Positions 25,405 through 34,742 of a stretch of 54,428 bases of DNA are shown piece by piece. The DNA is taken from positions 1-54,428 of the forward strand of contig NZ_CANMVN010000012.1 in the NCBI RefSeq assembly GCF_947501425.1. The letters run 5' to 3'. The translations under genes were made by a program, and so were the position numbers. The notes beneath the pieces were generated by a model. That model was not told where the DNA came from. It did not search any database and saw nothing but the letters and a program-made list of their open reading frames with translations. This stretch comes from an uncultured Psychroserpens sp. (GTDB taxonomy: Bacteria > Bacteroidota > Bacteroidia > Flavobacteriales > Flavobacteriaceae). How positions within the stretch are numbered: position 1 is the stretch's first letter; each line of letters opens with the position of its first letter.

Positions 25405-26277
25405 TTAACTAAAAAAGTCCTTTACCGTTCTTAAGTTGCTTTTTGAAACGGGAACCTTCGTGTCGTTCTGAAGAATTACATTAGGTGTGTTAGCTAGATT
25501 TAATTCTTTAGCTAAACTCATGTTAACAATGGCCTTTCTGTGTACGCGCAAGAAGTTAGCGTTTAACTTTTCTTCCAGCGCTTTTAGAGAACTTCGCATT
25601 GTATAGGTTTTACTGGCTGTAGTATGAACTTTTACACAGTAGTCATCAGCTTCAATCCAACAAATATGATCTACTGGAATGATCTTACGTTTGTTCCCAA
25701 TTTTAATGTTTAGAACCGTTGATTTTTCATCAACTTCAGCACTAAGCTGTTCATATAATTTAGCATTGGTCAATTTTAATTCAGATAATTCCTGTACTTC
25801 AATTTGGAGCTTTTCATTTTCAAAGTACAAATAGAGTATCATAGATATTGCTATATAACCAAGGGTATAAATAGGTGCCTTTTGATAGGTGAAAAAAGGA
25901 AGGTATTCTGCAAAGAGATCTGAAAAAGAGAATGCATCACCAGACATAAACATTTGACTCAATGAAATAATTAAAATATTAGTGAGTACCAGAACCACAA
26001 TAAGTCCGGTTAATTTAAAAATTCCCAAAGTGCTCTTGTTTTTTGGGGATTGGGAGCGTATGTGCCAGATTAAAATAAGTGATAGTAATACCCAAACAAT
26101 CCAACGGTAGGATTGTGTTTTTAAAACTTCGAAAAAAGTAACACCCTCAGCAACTTGAAATCTTTTAATGTAATACAACTGCTGTAGTGTTTCAAAAGTT
26201 ATTGCTATGATGACAATTAAAGCAATAATTAAAATACTTCGTTTTGTATTTGATATTTTACTTAATTGTTCTATCAC
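25405..26277 (-). CDS. Membrane-embedded LytTR transcription regulator
   Basis: 290 residues. Start is GTG at 26277, overlapping the TGA of rluF (GTGA). Four hydrophobic segments (about 14-36, 52-68, 83-105, 132-150), a short coiled stretch (ENEKLQIEVQELSEL), then a LytTR DNA-binding domain at about 190-288 (KIIPVDHICWIEADDYCVKV, FLRVHRKAIVNMS). No receiver or kinase domain is present, so it presumably senses a membrane signal directly. Targets unknown. The coupling to rluF may be incidental. Confidence 0.9.
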   Translation of the reverse strand: MIEQLSKISNTKRSILIIALIVIIAITFETLQQLYYIKRFQVAEGVTFFEVLKTQSYRWIVWVLLSLILIWHIRSQSPKNKSTLGIFKLTGLIVVLVLTNILIISLSQMFMSGDAFSFSDLFAEYLPFFTYQKAPIYTLGYIAISMILYLYFENEKLQIEVQELSELKLTNAKLYEQLSAEVDEKSTVLNIKIGNKRKIIPVDHICWIEADDYCVKVHTTASKTYTMRSSLKALEEKLNANFLRVHRKAIVNMSLAKELNLANTPNVILQNDTKVPVSKSNLRTVKDFFS

Positions 26278-27044
26278 TTTGTATTCTTTTTTCTAAACTT
26301 TAATGGGTTTTCTTGGTAGTGCTTATTAGAGTCGGCAATTAGTGCGTTTAATGTTTTAAGTTCTTCTGAAGTCAATTCTCGATAATTCCCTATTGGAACA
26401 TCCAATTCAATATTCATTATACGTACACGTTTTAAGGTTTGTACCTCATAGGTCAAATACTCACACATGCGACGAATTTGTCTATTTAAGCCTTGGGTTA
26501 ATATAATACTAAAGGTATGGGAATTGATTTTTTTGACTTTACATTTTTTTGTGGTTTGACCTAACTCTTCCAAATAAATACCTCCTGACATTCGATTAAT
26601 AAAGGTTTGAGAGATAGGTTTGTCTACAGTAACTATGTATTCTTTTTCGTGATTGTTACTTGCGCGCAATATTTTATTAACGATATCACCATCATCAGTT
26701 AAAAGGATAAGACCTTCACTAGGTTTGTCTAATCTTCCGATAGGAAAAATGCGTTTATGATAATTTATGAAATCAATGATATTATCTTTTTCAACCCGAG
26801 TATCGGTTGTACAAACAATACCTACAGGTTTATTAAATGCTAAATAGACAAATGATTCTTTAGTGTTTTTTACAATCTCACCATCAACACGAACCTCGTC
26901 ATTAGGAGCTATTTTTGTTCCCATTTCCGGAACCACGCCGTTAATTGTGACACGACCAGCATCAATAAGTTTATCGGCTTCACGACGTGAGCAATAGCCA
27001 GCCTCGCTGAGATATTTGTTGATTCGTTTTAGATTTTCACTCAT
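26274..27044 (-). CDS. rluF: 23S rRNA pseudouridine synthase, RluF type
   Basis: 256 residues from the ATG at 27044 (a start five codons upstream is less likely). An S4 RNA-binding domain (1-60, RINKYLSEAGYCSRREADKLI) is followed by the RsuA-type catalytic domain with GRLDKPSEGLILLTDDGD (catalytic Asp) and RQIRRMCEYLTYEVQTLKR. RluF isomerises U2604 in E. coli 23S rRNA; assignment within the RluB/E/F group is by memory of the family. First gene of a two-gene unit with the LytTR regulator. Confidence 0.9.
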   Translation of the reverse strand: MSENLKRINKYLSEAGYCSRREADKLIDAGRVTINGVVPEMGTKIAPNDEVRVDGEIVKNTKESFVYLAFNKPVGIVCTTDTRVEKDNIIDFINYHKRIFPIGRLDKPSEGLILLTDDGDIVNKILRASNNHEKEYIVTVDKPISQTFINRMSGGIYLEELGQTTKKCKVKKINSHTFSIILTQGLNRQIRRMCEYLTYEVQTLKRVRIMNIELDVPIGNYRELTSEELKTLNALIADSNKHYQENPLKFRKKNTK

Positions 27045-27087
27045 AAAGCAAAAGTACAATAAAGATTAATGACAACGAAGATCTAAT

Positions 27088-27540
27088 TTAATTGGCAGCC
27101 ATCATATAGTCTGCTAATCGTATGATTTCAGAGATAGCAAAGGCAACCAGAATGGTTAGAATAGCGATCTGATTTTTATACGTTTTATAGTTTTTAATAA
27201 TAATCATATACGTGATAACCGGAATGAACATTGCTGTCTGAATTTCAGATAAATATGACCAATATTGTGTTTTGAAAATAAATAACACCAATATTGGTAA
27301 CGCAATCAAAGTTGGTAACCATTTCTTATTTATAATGTTGTAAATCAAGAATATCAGGACTAAAAATCCGAAACTCAAAAAAGAAATGTCGAATAGAAAA
27401 TCTCGATCAAAGAATGAGGATATAAAGCTTAAAATAAATCCGAGTAATATGACTTTTAAAAGTTTTGGATTAGTATTCTCAAATAACGCAATACTGATAA
27501 AAACAGCAAACGAAATTATAAGTTTTCCTATAGTCATCAC
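27088..27540 (-). CDS. Small polytopic membrane protein of unknown function
   Basis: 150 residues with about five hydrophobic helices (about 5-20, 26-42, 52-68, 74-90, 125-145). No known motif. The start is a double ATG. It begins three bases after the stop of the hydrolase gene, so it belongs to the cupin-hydrolase-membrane protein run. I do not recognise a family. Confidence 0.7.
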   Translation of the reverse strand: MMTIGKLIISFAVFISIALFENTNPKLLKVILLGFILSFISSFFDRDFLFDISFLSFGFLVLIFLIYNIINKKWLPTLIALPILVLFIFKTQYWSYLSEIQTAMFIPVITYMIIIKNYKTYKNQIAILTILVAFAISEIIRLADYMMAAN

Positions 27541-27543
27541 TAT

Positions 27544-28371
27544 TTATTTATCAATAAATTCGATGATATATTTATGAACTTCATTAGATTTTAAGCCATG
27601 ACCAAACCCTTTAGTAGCAATAAGTTCTGCTTTTTTAAAGAAGGTTTTGAAATCTTCAGCATCATTATAAGGAATTATTTTATCAAATTCATCATGTATG
27701 ACGAGTCCGTCTATATCTGTATCTTTCAAGAAACGGGCAGCATTAAAATGTTCAGGCTTTTCATTAAAACGTTCAATAATAAGTTCATCCATAGCTTTCG
27801 CTAATCGTCTATTGTAGCCCATCATGTCCACATAACGACTAAACACACCAACAAAATTAGAAGGTGCTCCTAAAAGCACTAACTTTTGAACAGATGGTAA
27901 TTGGTATTTGCTATGAGAAAAAGCACTAGCCATACCACCAACAGAATGACCTACAATGGTATTAGCTTCAAACTTTTTTGCAACTATATGTATGCATTCG
28001 GCGTAAAGTATAGCGTTGAAAATTTTACCAGTAGAATTTCCATGAGCAGGAGCATCTAATGCAATGACGTTATAATCGAGAGTATGTAATTCTTCTATTA
28101 AAGGTTTCCACCTAACAGAATTACTTTCCCATCCGTGAGCGAGTAAAATAGTGTCTTTTTTTCCTATCCATCTGTAAGTGGAAATACTCAGATGTTCGTA
28201 ATCAATATCCTCCTGAAAGGCTGTATCAAGAAAATCTTTATCTTCTTCTTTTAGTTTTAGTTTTCTCGGACTTGAAAACAATTTAATGGCTAGGTGTCCT
28301 GCGGTTCTTGGTGAAAAGTAACTCACTAAATTTATGGAAGAACCTATAGATTTGGCGATTAATGATTTCAT
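27544..28371 (-). CDS. Alpha/beta hydrolase
   Basis: 275 residues from the ATG at 28371, whose ATGA overlaps the cupin stop; the longer frame start (28416) lies inside the cupin gene. Features: DTILLAHGWESNSVRW (oxyanion hole), LDAPAHGNSTG, the elbow VGHSVGGMASAF with nucleophile Ser, the acid in DEFDKIIPY and the His in KGFGHGLKS. Cytoplasmic, no signal peptide. Substrate unknown. Confidence 0.88.
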   Translation of the reverse strand: MKSLIAKSIGSSINLVSYFSPRTAGHLAIKLFSSPRKLKLKEEDKDFLDTAFQEDIDYEHLSISTYRWIGKKDTILLAHGWESNSVRWKPLIEELHTLDYNVIALDAPAHGNSTGKIFNAILYAECIHIVAKKFEANTIVGHSVGGMASAFSHSKYQLPSVQKLVLLGAPSNFVGVFSRYVDMMGYNRRLAKAMDELIIERFNEKPEHFNAARFLKDTDIDGLVIHDEFDKIIPYNDAEDFKTFFKKAELIATKGFGHGLKSNEVHKYIIEFIDK

Positions 28372-28739
28372 TGGTCTTCTCTGTTTACAAGGTCCATAGA
28401 AAATGCAGGTGTGCAAATAGCTATGTATTCACAAACTTCGGTAAACGGATTAGAGTATTGAACTCTGGTGTTTTTTTCTATTTTAATAGATTGACCAGCT
28501 TGTAGAACTATAATTTCATCTTCGATGATAAATTGCTTTTTTCCTTTGATAATATAAGTGTATTCGTCAAATTCCGGAGTTTGGAAAGGTTCACTCCAAC
28601 CAGCAGGCGCTATCATGTGAGCAATGCTTATTTGAGAATTTCCATCGGTTGCATTGCCAAAATGTTCTTCAATGAGTTTACCATCAGTAGTAGGAACTAT
28701 GAAAGGACTGTCTTGTATGATAAATGGTTTTTTACTCAA
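28368..28739 (-). CDS. Single-domain cupin protein
   Basis: 123 residues. The start seems to be TTG at 28739; no ATG is available before residue 40. Cupin motif 1 is degenerate (PFQTPEFDEYTYIIKGKKQF, lacking most of the metal histidines), with a turn LQAGQSIKIEKN and a closing strand CEYIAICTPAFS. It may bind a small molecule rather than metal. Overlaps the hydrolase by four bases and is probably cotranscribed with it. Confidence 0.82.
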   Translation of the reverse strand: MSKKPFIIQDSPFIVPTTDGKLIEEHFGNATDGNSQISIAHMIAPAGWSEPFQTPEFDEYTYIIKGKKQFIIEDEIIVLQAGQSIKIEKNTRVQYSNPFTEVCEYIAICTPAFSMDLVNREDQ

Positions 28740-28754
28740 AATAATATGATCTAA

Positions 28755-29321
28755 TTACCAGTGAATTATAAAATATTTAATCTTAGCATGATCAGGTATC
28801 TGTACTGCATCAATATTAATTGACATATCATATCTCAAATTAGCTGGAAGCTCTTTTTTTTCAATTGTAAAAGAGGCATTGATTTCATTAACCGAAATCA
28901 CAACTGAATTTATAAGTGTATTTATACTGGAAATTTTATAGTTGTCTTTTATGTCTTTAAACGTACTTAACGACGAAATATTTTTTTCGGTTTTATATTT
29001 TTCGCTTAAAATCTGCACACTTTTAATTACTGCTGTCGAGTCTAATGCTTGACTTGGTGTTAGACTTAATAGCTTTTTACCTTCGGAAGAATAAATGTCA
29101 ATGTCATTGATATCATCAGAAAATTCATCTCCTTTTATAGCTGTGACAATAGAGTCGTTTGGAAATACTATCTCAAGATCTTTTACTTGAGTTGAATCGG
29201 TCAATAAACCAACATGTTGTTTGCTAATTTCAAAAGGATCTTGCTTTTTTTCCGGAGTACAACTTGTAATAATTAATGTAGCAAGAGTACTAATAGCAAT
29301 GTGTTTTATGTATGTATTCAC
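28755..29321 (-). CDS. Lipoprotein of unknown function
   Basis: 188 residues; lipobox ending LIITSC with Cys21 after a short hydrophobic segment. The mature part has many Asp and Ser, for example GDEFSDDINDIDIYSSEG, and repeated amphipathic strands in its second half. It ends IPDHAKIKYFIIHW. No family recognised. Lies between the HerA-like ATPase gene and the cupin gene, same strand, with only short gaps. Confidence 0.72.
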   Translation of the reverse strand: MNTYIKHIAISTLATLIITSCTPEKKQDPFEISKQHVGLLTDSTQVKDLEIVFPNDSIVTAIKGDEFSDDINDIDIYSSEGKKLLSLTPSQALDSTAVIKSVQILSEKYKTEKNISSLSTFKDIKDNYKISSINTLINSVVISVNEINASFTIEKKELPANLRYDMSINIDAVQIPDHAKIKYFIIHW

Positions 29322-29358
29322 AAGAATTATATTTAGGGTAAAAATGATTTAAATGATA

Positions 29359-30897
29359 TTATTTAAGCATCTTAGTTAAAATACCAAGAACACTTCTTAT
29401 AACAGTAGGACTTGTCAAAACTTTAACAATAGGGTTTTGTCTGGTGCTTCTACTTCTTGATCTTGATGAGCGTTTTCTGCTTTCGGCTTTTTCTAAAGCC
29501 TCTTTTTCTTGACGCGCTTTTTCTTTTGCTTCTTCTGCTTCAGCAATTTCAATTTTTTTATTGAGCATTTCATAAGCACTCTCTCTGTCTACTTCCTTAT
29601 TATATTTTCTCGCCAATTTAGATTTGGCAAGAAGTGCTGCTAATTCAGCTTCTGTCAATATATCCATTCTACTCATTGGAGCACGCATCATTGTTGCTGC
29701 CAAAGGTGTTGGTTTTCCTTTTTCATTTAAAGCAGAAACCAATGCCTCTCCAATCCCAAGAGAGGTTAGCACGTCTGCAGTATCGTAATATTTAGTATCT
29801 GGATAATTTTGCGCTGTTAATTTGATGGCTTTTCTGTCTTTTGCTGTGAAAGCTCTTAAGGCATGTTGAACTTTCAATCCTAACTGACCTAAAACTGCTT
29901 CAGGGACATCTGTAGGGTTTTGAGTTACGAAATATAGTCCAACACCTTTACTACGAATAAGTTTAACGATACTTTCAATTTGATTTAATAATGCTTTTGA
30001 AGCTTCATTAAATATCAAATGCGCTTCGTCAATGAACATGATTAGCTCTGGTCGGCCACTATCACCTTGTTCTGGGAAAGTAGAGTAGATCTCAGCCAGA
30101 AGACTTAGCATGAAAGTGGAAAATAATTTTGGTTTATCCTGGATATCGGTTAAACGAATGATATTAATATATCCTCTTCCGTTGTTGTCAACGCGTAACA
30201 GATCGTCAACTTCAAATGAGGTCTCGCCAAAAAATAACTCACCACCTTGCTGTTCAATTTCTACAACTTTTCTTAAGATTGCTCCAGTAGATGCTGTTGA
30301 AATCCGTCCGTAGGCTTCTGTAAATTCTTTTTTGCCTTCTTGTGTTGCGTATTGTAATATTTTCTTGAAGTCTTTAAGATCTAATAAAGGTAGTTTGTTG
30401 TCATCACAATATTTAAAAATAACTGCAACTACACCAGATTGTGCTTCTGTTAAATCCAGAATACGAGATAGTAGAACTGGTCCAAACTCACTTACAGTTG
30501 CACGAAGTCTTACACCATCTTGTTCAGAAAGTGTCATGATTTCTACTGGAAATGATTTAGGGTCAAAAGGTAAACCAATCTTTTCATGACGTTCGTCAAT
30601 TTTAGTATGGCCAGGACTAGGCTGTGCTAATCCACTAAGATCTCCCTTGATATCCATTAGAAGTACTGGAACTCCTTTTTCGCTTAAATTTTCAGCTAAA
30701 ACTTGAAGTGTTTTTGTTTTTCCAGTACCAGTTGCACCAGCAATTAAGCCATGTCTATTCATGGTTTTTAGAGGTACATTTACATAAGCATTAGTCAATG
30801 TTTCGCCATCTAACATAGCAGAGCCTAGTGTAATATACTCACCTTTATTCGTGTTTCCGTCTGTGATCTCTTTTAAAAAATCGTCCGTTCTACTCAT
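29359..30897 (-). CDS. HerA-like ATPase of the DUF853 family
   Basis: 512 residues. Walker A GATGTGKTKTLQ at about 53, Walker B LIMFIDEAHLIF at about 285, and a sensor-like FVTQNPTDVPEAVLGQLG. This is the DUF853 (YjgR) group of FtsK/HerA-type ATPases, whose job is unclear; DNA processing is suspected. A helical Glu/Lys-rich region (about 425-475) and a very basic Arg/Ser tail (KRSSRSRSRSTRQ) end the protein and may contact nucleic acid. Divergent from the RidA gene. Confidence 0.9.
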   Translation of the reverse strand: MSRTDDFLKEITDGNTNKGEYITLGSAMLDGETLTNAYVNVPLKTMNRHGLIAGATGTGKTKTLQVLAENLSEKGVPVLLMDIKGDLSGLAQPSPGHTKIDERHEKIGLPFDPKSFPVEIMTLSEQDGVRLRATVSEFGPVLLSRILDLTEAQSGVVAVIFKYCDDNKLPLLDLKDFKKILQYATQEGKKEFTEAYGRISTASTGAILRKVVEIEQQGGELFFGETSFEVDDLLRVDNNGRGYINIIRLTDIQDKPKLFSTFMLSLLAEIYSTFPEQGDSGRPELIMFIDEAHLIFNEASKALLNQIESIVKLIRSKGVGLYFVTQNPTDVPEAVLGQLGLKVQHALRAFTAKDRKAIKLTAQNYPDTKYYDTADVLTSLGIGEALVSALNEKGKPTPLAATMMRAPMSRMDILTEAELAALLAKSKLARKYNKEVDRESAYEMLNKKIEIAEAEEAKEKARQEKEALEKAESRKRSSRSRSRSTRQNPIVKVLTSPTVIRSVLGILTKMLK

Positions 30898-30953
30898 AAT
30901 TCAAAATTTGCATAAAAATAGTGTAATTTTAGTCAAGTTTAAAATCAGCTAAA

Positions 30954-31400
30954 ATGAAAAATCCATCTCTTTTTATAATTGTTTTATTTGTCTTCGGAAT
31001 ATTCTCATGTCAACCTAAAAATAAGGACATCACTTTTCACAAATCTCATGAACCCAAAAAAGCACAAGCGCCTTTTAGTGATGTTGTTGAAGCTAATGGT
31101 TTTCTGTTTTTAGCAGGTCAAGTAGGAATGGATCATTCTACACGAACTTTAGTACAAGGAGGTATAGAGAAGGAAACAAAGCAATGCATAGAAAATATCA
31201 AAGCCGTTTTAGAGCATCATGAATTATCACTAGATCGTGTTGTTAAATGCACTGTGATTTTAAAAGATATAAATGATTTTACTGCATTTAATGAGGTGTA
31301 CAAAACTTATTTCCCTAATAAACCAGCGCGAACAACATTTGCAGCTTCGGGATTGGCAGTAGGAGCTAGTATTGAAATTGAGGTTATAGCTGTAAAATGA
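30954..31400 (+). CDS. RidA-family protein with a lipoprotein signal
   Basis: 148 residues. The first 20 residues form a lipoprotein signal (FIIVLFVFGIFSC, Cys19), and the rest is a full RidA/YjgF domain with FLFLAGQVGMDHSTRTLVQG, a KCTVILKDINDF strand and the active-site Arg in PARTTFAASGL followed by EIEVIAVK. RidA normally deaminates reactive enamine intermediates in the cytoplasm. Here the signal predicts an envelope location. This catalytic Arg is kept, so activity is plausible. Confidence 0.85.
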   Translation: MKNPSLFIIVLFVFGIFSCQPKNKDITFHKSHEPKKAQAPFSDVVEANGFLFLAGQVGMDHSTRTLVQGGIEKETKQCIENIKAVLEHHELSLDRVVKCTVILKDINDFTAFNEVYKTYFPNKPARTTFAASGLAVGASIEIEVIAVK

Positions 31401-31440
31401 AAACTTAGATATTCTTAAGGTTAACTCACAACTTTTAAGG

Positions 31441-31448
31441 TATATTTG
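31441..31448 (+). promoter_or_regulatory. -7 box close to the queE start
   Basis: TATATTTG lies six bases before the queE ATG at 31455, so an mRNA would be almost leaderless. No clear TTG is seen upstream. Confidence 0.5.
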
Positions 31449-31454
31449 CAAGCT

Positions 31455-32087
31455 ATGACAAGAACTGAACGACAAGAACTTATTGATAAAGGATTGCTTT
31501 TACCTTTAATGGAAGAATTTTATACCATTCAAGGAGAAGGCTATCACAAAGGCACTGCAGCATATTTTGTTAGGATTGGTGGCTGTGATGTAGGTTGCCA
31601 CTGGTGTGATGTTAAAGAAAGCTGGTTGGCAGAATTACATCCGCCTACTGAAACGGAAAAAATTGTAGAGAATGCTGCAAAATATAGTAACACTATTGTG
31701 GTAACAGGTGGAGAACCATTAACATGGGATATGACCGAATTAACAACTCAGTTAAAAGCAAAAGGGCTTCAGGTGCATATTGAAACCTCAGGAGCTTATC
31801 CATTAACAGGAACCTGGGATTGGATTTGTCTCTCACCAAAGAAAATGAAGTTGCCTACTGAGGAGGTGTATCAAAAAGCAAATGAACTTAAAGTCATTGT
31901 TTATAATAAGGATGATTTCCGATTTGCAGAAGAGCAAGCTGCAAAAGTGAATGATGATTGTATTTTGTATTTGCAACCTGAATGGAGTAAGCGTGATAAG
32001 GTTGTCCCTTTAATAGTAGATTATGTGATGGAGAACCCTAAATGGAAAGTATCACTTCAAACGCATAAGTATTTAAATATTCCATAA
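31455..32087 (+). CDS. queE: 7-carboxy-7-deazaguanine synthase (radical SAM)
   Basis: 210 residues from the ATG at 31455; the TTG at 31446 lies in the promoter box. Radical SAM enzyme that contracts 6-carboxytetrahydropterin to 7-carboxy-7-deazaguanine, the committed step to preQ0 and queuosine. The [4Fe-4S] cysteines are 44, 48 and 51 (CDVGCHWC), followed by the SAM-binding VTGGEPLTW. EEFYTIQGEGYHKGTAAYF is the substrate lid signature. Its substrate would come from the PTPS-type enzyme at 6106, and FolE at 49973 makes the precursor. Confidence 0.94.
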   Translation: MTRTERQELIDKGLLLPLMEEFYTIQGEGYHKGTAAYFVRIGGCDVGCHWCDVKESWLAELHPPTETEKIVENAAKYSNTIVVTGGEPLTWDMTELTTQLKAKGLQVHIETSGAYPLTGTWDWICLSPKKMKLPTEEVYQKANELKVIVYNKDDFRFAEEQAAKVNDDCILYLQPEWSKRDKVVPLIVDYVMENPKWKVSLQTHKYLNIP

Positions 32088-32088
32088 A

Positions 32089-32119
32089 AAAAAAGCTCTG
32101 ATCATTCAGAGCTTTTTTT
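32089..32119. terminator. Bidirectional terminator between queE and the DUF2911 gene
   Basis: AGCTCTGA (32094-32101) pairs with TCAGAGCT (32106-32113), loop TCAT, with A-run before and T-run after. It serves both convergent genes. Confidence 0.93.
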
Positions 32120-32135
32120 ATGTTATAAGCTATGT

Positions 32136-32681
32136 TTATTTGGTAAATGGAACTGCAACTCTAACATTTCCCCAACCTAAATGCATGTGGACACCATCTT
32201 TAGATTCTTCGAAAACTATTCCAAAGGCTTCTAATGCGTCTTTACTTTCTCTAACAGGAACACTTAGTCTAGCCACATCATTACTTTCCTTGTAAAAATA
32301 ACTACCCCAAACGTTTAGATCTTTATTAATAATAGCAGTCCATTCTTTTTCTCCGGGAATTACATAAAACGTGTATGTACCTGCAGGAACTTTAGTTTTT
32401 CCTAGCATCATTGGGACATATAGTGTTAACTCGGCAGCTTCATTAGCGCCTGTTCTCCAAACCTTTCCATTTGGAGCTAATTTCTCTAATGCACGACCTT
32501 TGAGTTGTGGTCTACTGTAGACTATTTTAATAAGTTTATTTGCCTCTTTCCAGTTAGAAGGAAAAGCTGATGCATCCATCGGACTTTTGTTTAAATCTGG
32601 AAATTCCTGAGCATTCATATTTACTGAAATAAGCATAATAAATGCCATAGCAATAGTTGAAATAATTGATTTTGTTTTCAT
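32136..32681 (-). CDS. DUF2911 exported protein
   Basis: 181 residues with signal peptide (IISTIAMAFIMLISVNMNAQ). The DUF2911 core reads IKIVYSRPQLKGRALEKLAP, KVWRTGANEAAELTLY and PAGTYTFYVIPGEKEWTAII, then WGSYFY and HLGWGNVRVAVPF. The family is common in Bacteroidota and has no established role. It is an isolated gene between asnB and queE. Confidence 0.9.
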   Translation of the reverse strand: MKTKSIISTIAMAFIMLISVNMNAQEFPDLNKSPMDASAFPSNWKEANKLIKIVYSRPQLKGRALEKLAPNGKVWRTGANEAAELTLYVPMMLGKTKVPAGTYTFYVIPGEKEWTAIINKDLNVWGSYFYKESNDVARLSVPVRESKDALEAFGIVFEESKDGVHMHLGWGNVRVAVPFTK

Positions 32682-32947
32682 TTTGTGTTTTTAATGTTTA
32701 AGATTTTGTAATGATAAACCACTTTGGTTTTTGTGTTGTATTAAAAGTCGAGAACTCATGTTAAAGTTTACAATTTCCGTGGAAAAACAATTTTTTAAAT
32801 ATGTTTTGATTACATATTTGTATATAAATTATTTTTATAGTTATATATTGTAATTAATGTAATGTTTTATATTTCTTAATTATAATCTTAGCATCATATT
32901 TGCTTTATCAAATTAAATAATTATTAAACGATATAAAGAATAAGATT

Positions 32948-34621
32948 ATGTGTGGAATTGTATGTGCGTTTGACTTAAAACAAAAATCGGAAGACCTAAG
33001 ATCTCAAATATTAGATATGGCTAAAACCATTCGTCATCGAGGTCCAGACTGGAGCGGAATTTATAGTGATGATAAAGCTATTCTGGCTCATGAGCGTTTG
33101 GCAATTGTAGATCCAGCATCGGGTAAACAGCCGCTGTTTAGTGAAGATAGAAAACTCATTTTAGCTGCTAATGGTGAAATTTATAATCACAGAGAACTAC
33201 GTAAACAATTTGAAGGTCAATATGAGTTTCAAACTGAAAGCGACTGTGAAGTGATTTTAGCCTTGTACAAAGCGAAAGGCGTCGACTTTGTAGACGACAT
33301 GAATGGCATCTTCGGATTTGCAATCTATGATGTTGAAAAAGATGAGTATTTCATTGCACGTGATCACATGGGAATTATTCCATTGTATATTGGTTGGGAT
33401 AAATATGGAACTTTTTATGTAGCTTCTGAATTGAAAGCTTTGGAAGGTGTTTGCACAAAAATCGAATTGTTTCCTCCAGGTCATTATATGTCCAGTAAAG
33501 ATGGAGAATTTGTGCAATGGTACAAACGTGATTGGACAGACTATGAAGCTGTAAAAGACAATGAAACCAATATAGCTAAAATAAAAGAAGCATTAGAAGC
33601 TGCTGTACACAGACAATTGATGAGTGATGTACCGTATGGTGTCTTGTTATCGGGTGGATTAGATTCGTCCATAACATCGGCTGTTGCAAAAAAATATGCA
33701 CAAATGCGTATTGAAAGTGATGATACTTCTGAAGCATGGTGGCCACAGTTGCATAGCTTTTCAGTAGGATTAGAAGGCTCTCCAGATCTTGCAGCTGCTA
33801 AAAAAGTTGCTGATCATATCGGAACTGTTCATCATGAGATCAAATTCACCATTCAGGAAGGATTAGATGCTATTCGAGATGTGATCTATAAGTTGGAAAC
33901 TTATGATATTACAACCATAAGAGCTAGTACACCTATGTATTTAATGGCAAGAGTCATCAAGTCTATGGGAATAAAAATGGTATTGTCTGGCGAGGGAGCC
34001 GATGAATTATTTGGTGGCTATTTGTATTTTCACAAAGCTCCAAATGCACAGGAATTTCATGAGGAAACTGTTAGAAAATTAAGCAAACTACATATGTACG
34101 ATTGTTTAAGAGCGAACAAAAGTTTAGCAGCCTGGGGAATTGAAGGCCGTGTTCCGTTTTTAGATAAAGAATTTATAGACGTAGCTATGAGCATTAATCC
34201 TAAAGATAAAATGATCAATGGTGAACGTATGGAAAAATGGGTCGTGCGAAAAGCTTTTGAAGATATGTTACCAGAAAGTGTAGCATGGAGACAAAAAGAA
34301 CAATTTAGTGATGGTGTTGGTTACAGCTGGATTGATACTTTAAAAGAACTGGTTGAATCTGAAGTGTCTCATGAGCAAATGGCTAATGCGCATTTCCGTT
34401 TTCCAATTCAAACACCACAAAACAAAGAGGAGTATTATTACAGAACTATTTTTGAAGAACATTTTCCAAGTGATGCAGCAGCATTTAGTGTGCCTCAGGA
34501 ACCAAGTGTGGCGTGTAGTACAAAGATTGCTCTTGAATGGGATGAGGCTTTCAAAAACATGAATGATCCTTCAGGAAGAGCCGTAGCAAAAGTTCATGAT
34601 GATGCTTATGTTAAAATTTAA
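32948..34621 (+). CDS. asnB: Asparagine synthase B (glutamine-hydrolysing)
   Basis: 557 residues. Class II glutamine amidotransferase domain (1-185) with the N-terminal nucleophile Cys2 in MCGIVCAFD, LAHERLAIVDP and NGEIYNHRELR; an ATP-pyrophosphatase domain begins at about 230 with the PP-loop LLSGGLDSSITS and SGEGADELFGGY. It makes asparagine from aspartate. The 266-base region before it is AT-rich with no gene and holds only partial -7 boxes (CATATTTG at 32898). A terminator follows. Confidence 0.97.
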   Translation: MCGIVCAFDLKQKSEDLRSQILDMAKTIRHRGPDWSGIYSDDKAILAHERLAIVDPASGKQPLFSEDRKLILAANGEIYNHRELRKQFEGQYEFQTESDCEVILALYKAKGVDFVDDMNGIFGFAIYDVEKDEYFIARDHMGIIPLYIGWDKYGTFYVASELKALEGVCTKIELFPPGHYMSSKDGEFVQWYKRDWTDYEAVKDNETNIAKIKEALEAAVHRQLMSDVPYGVLLSGGLDSSITSAVAKKYAQMRIESDDTSEAWWPQLHSFSVGLEGSPDLAAAKKVADHIGTVHHEIKFTIQEGLDAIRDVIYKLETYDITTIRASTPMYLMARVIKSMGIKMVLSGEGADELFGGYLYFHKAPNAQEFHEETVRKLSKLHMYDCLRANKSLAAWGIEGRVPFLDKEFIDVAMSINPKDKMINGERMEKWVVRKAFEDMLPESVAWRQKEQFSDGVGYSWIDTLKELVESEVSHEQMANAHFRFPIQTPQNKEEYYYRTIFEEHFPSDAAAFSVPQEPSVACSTKIALEWDEAFKNMNDPSGRAVAKVHDDAYVKI

Positions 34622-34649
34622 GATTTGAATAGCTATTATAAACATTAGA

Positions 34650-34680
34650 GAAGACCAATCCATGATTGGTCTTTTTTTAT
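34650..34680 (+). terminator. Terminator of asnB
   Basis: AGACCAATC (34652-34660) pairs with GATTGGTCT (34664-34672), then a T-run. Confidence 0.92.
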
Positions 34681-34742
34681 TTACTTTTAATCAAAACAAT
34701 ATTTTTGTCTAAATCCTCTAAAAACCCTTGCAAAACCTATAA

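Noticed and set aside
34353-34562. Plus-strand ORF inside asnB
   Set aside because: An overlapping frame in a well-conserved enzyme; no independent signals.
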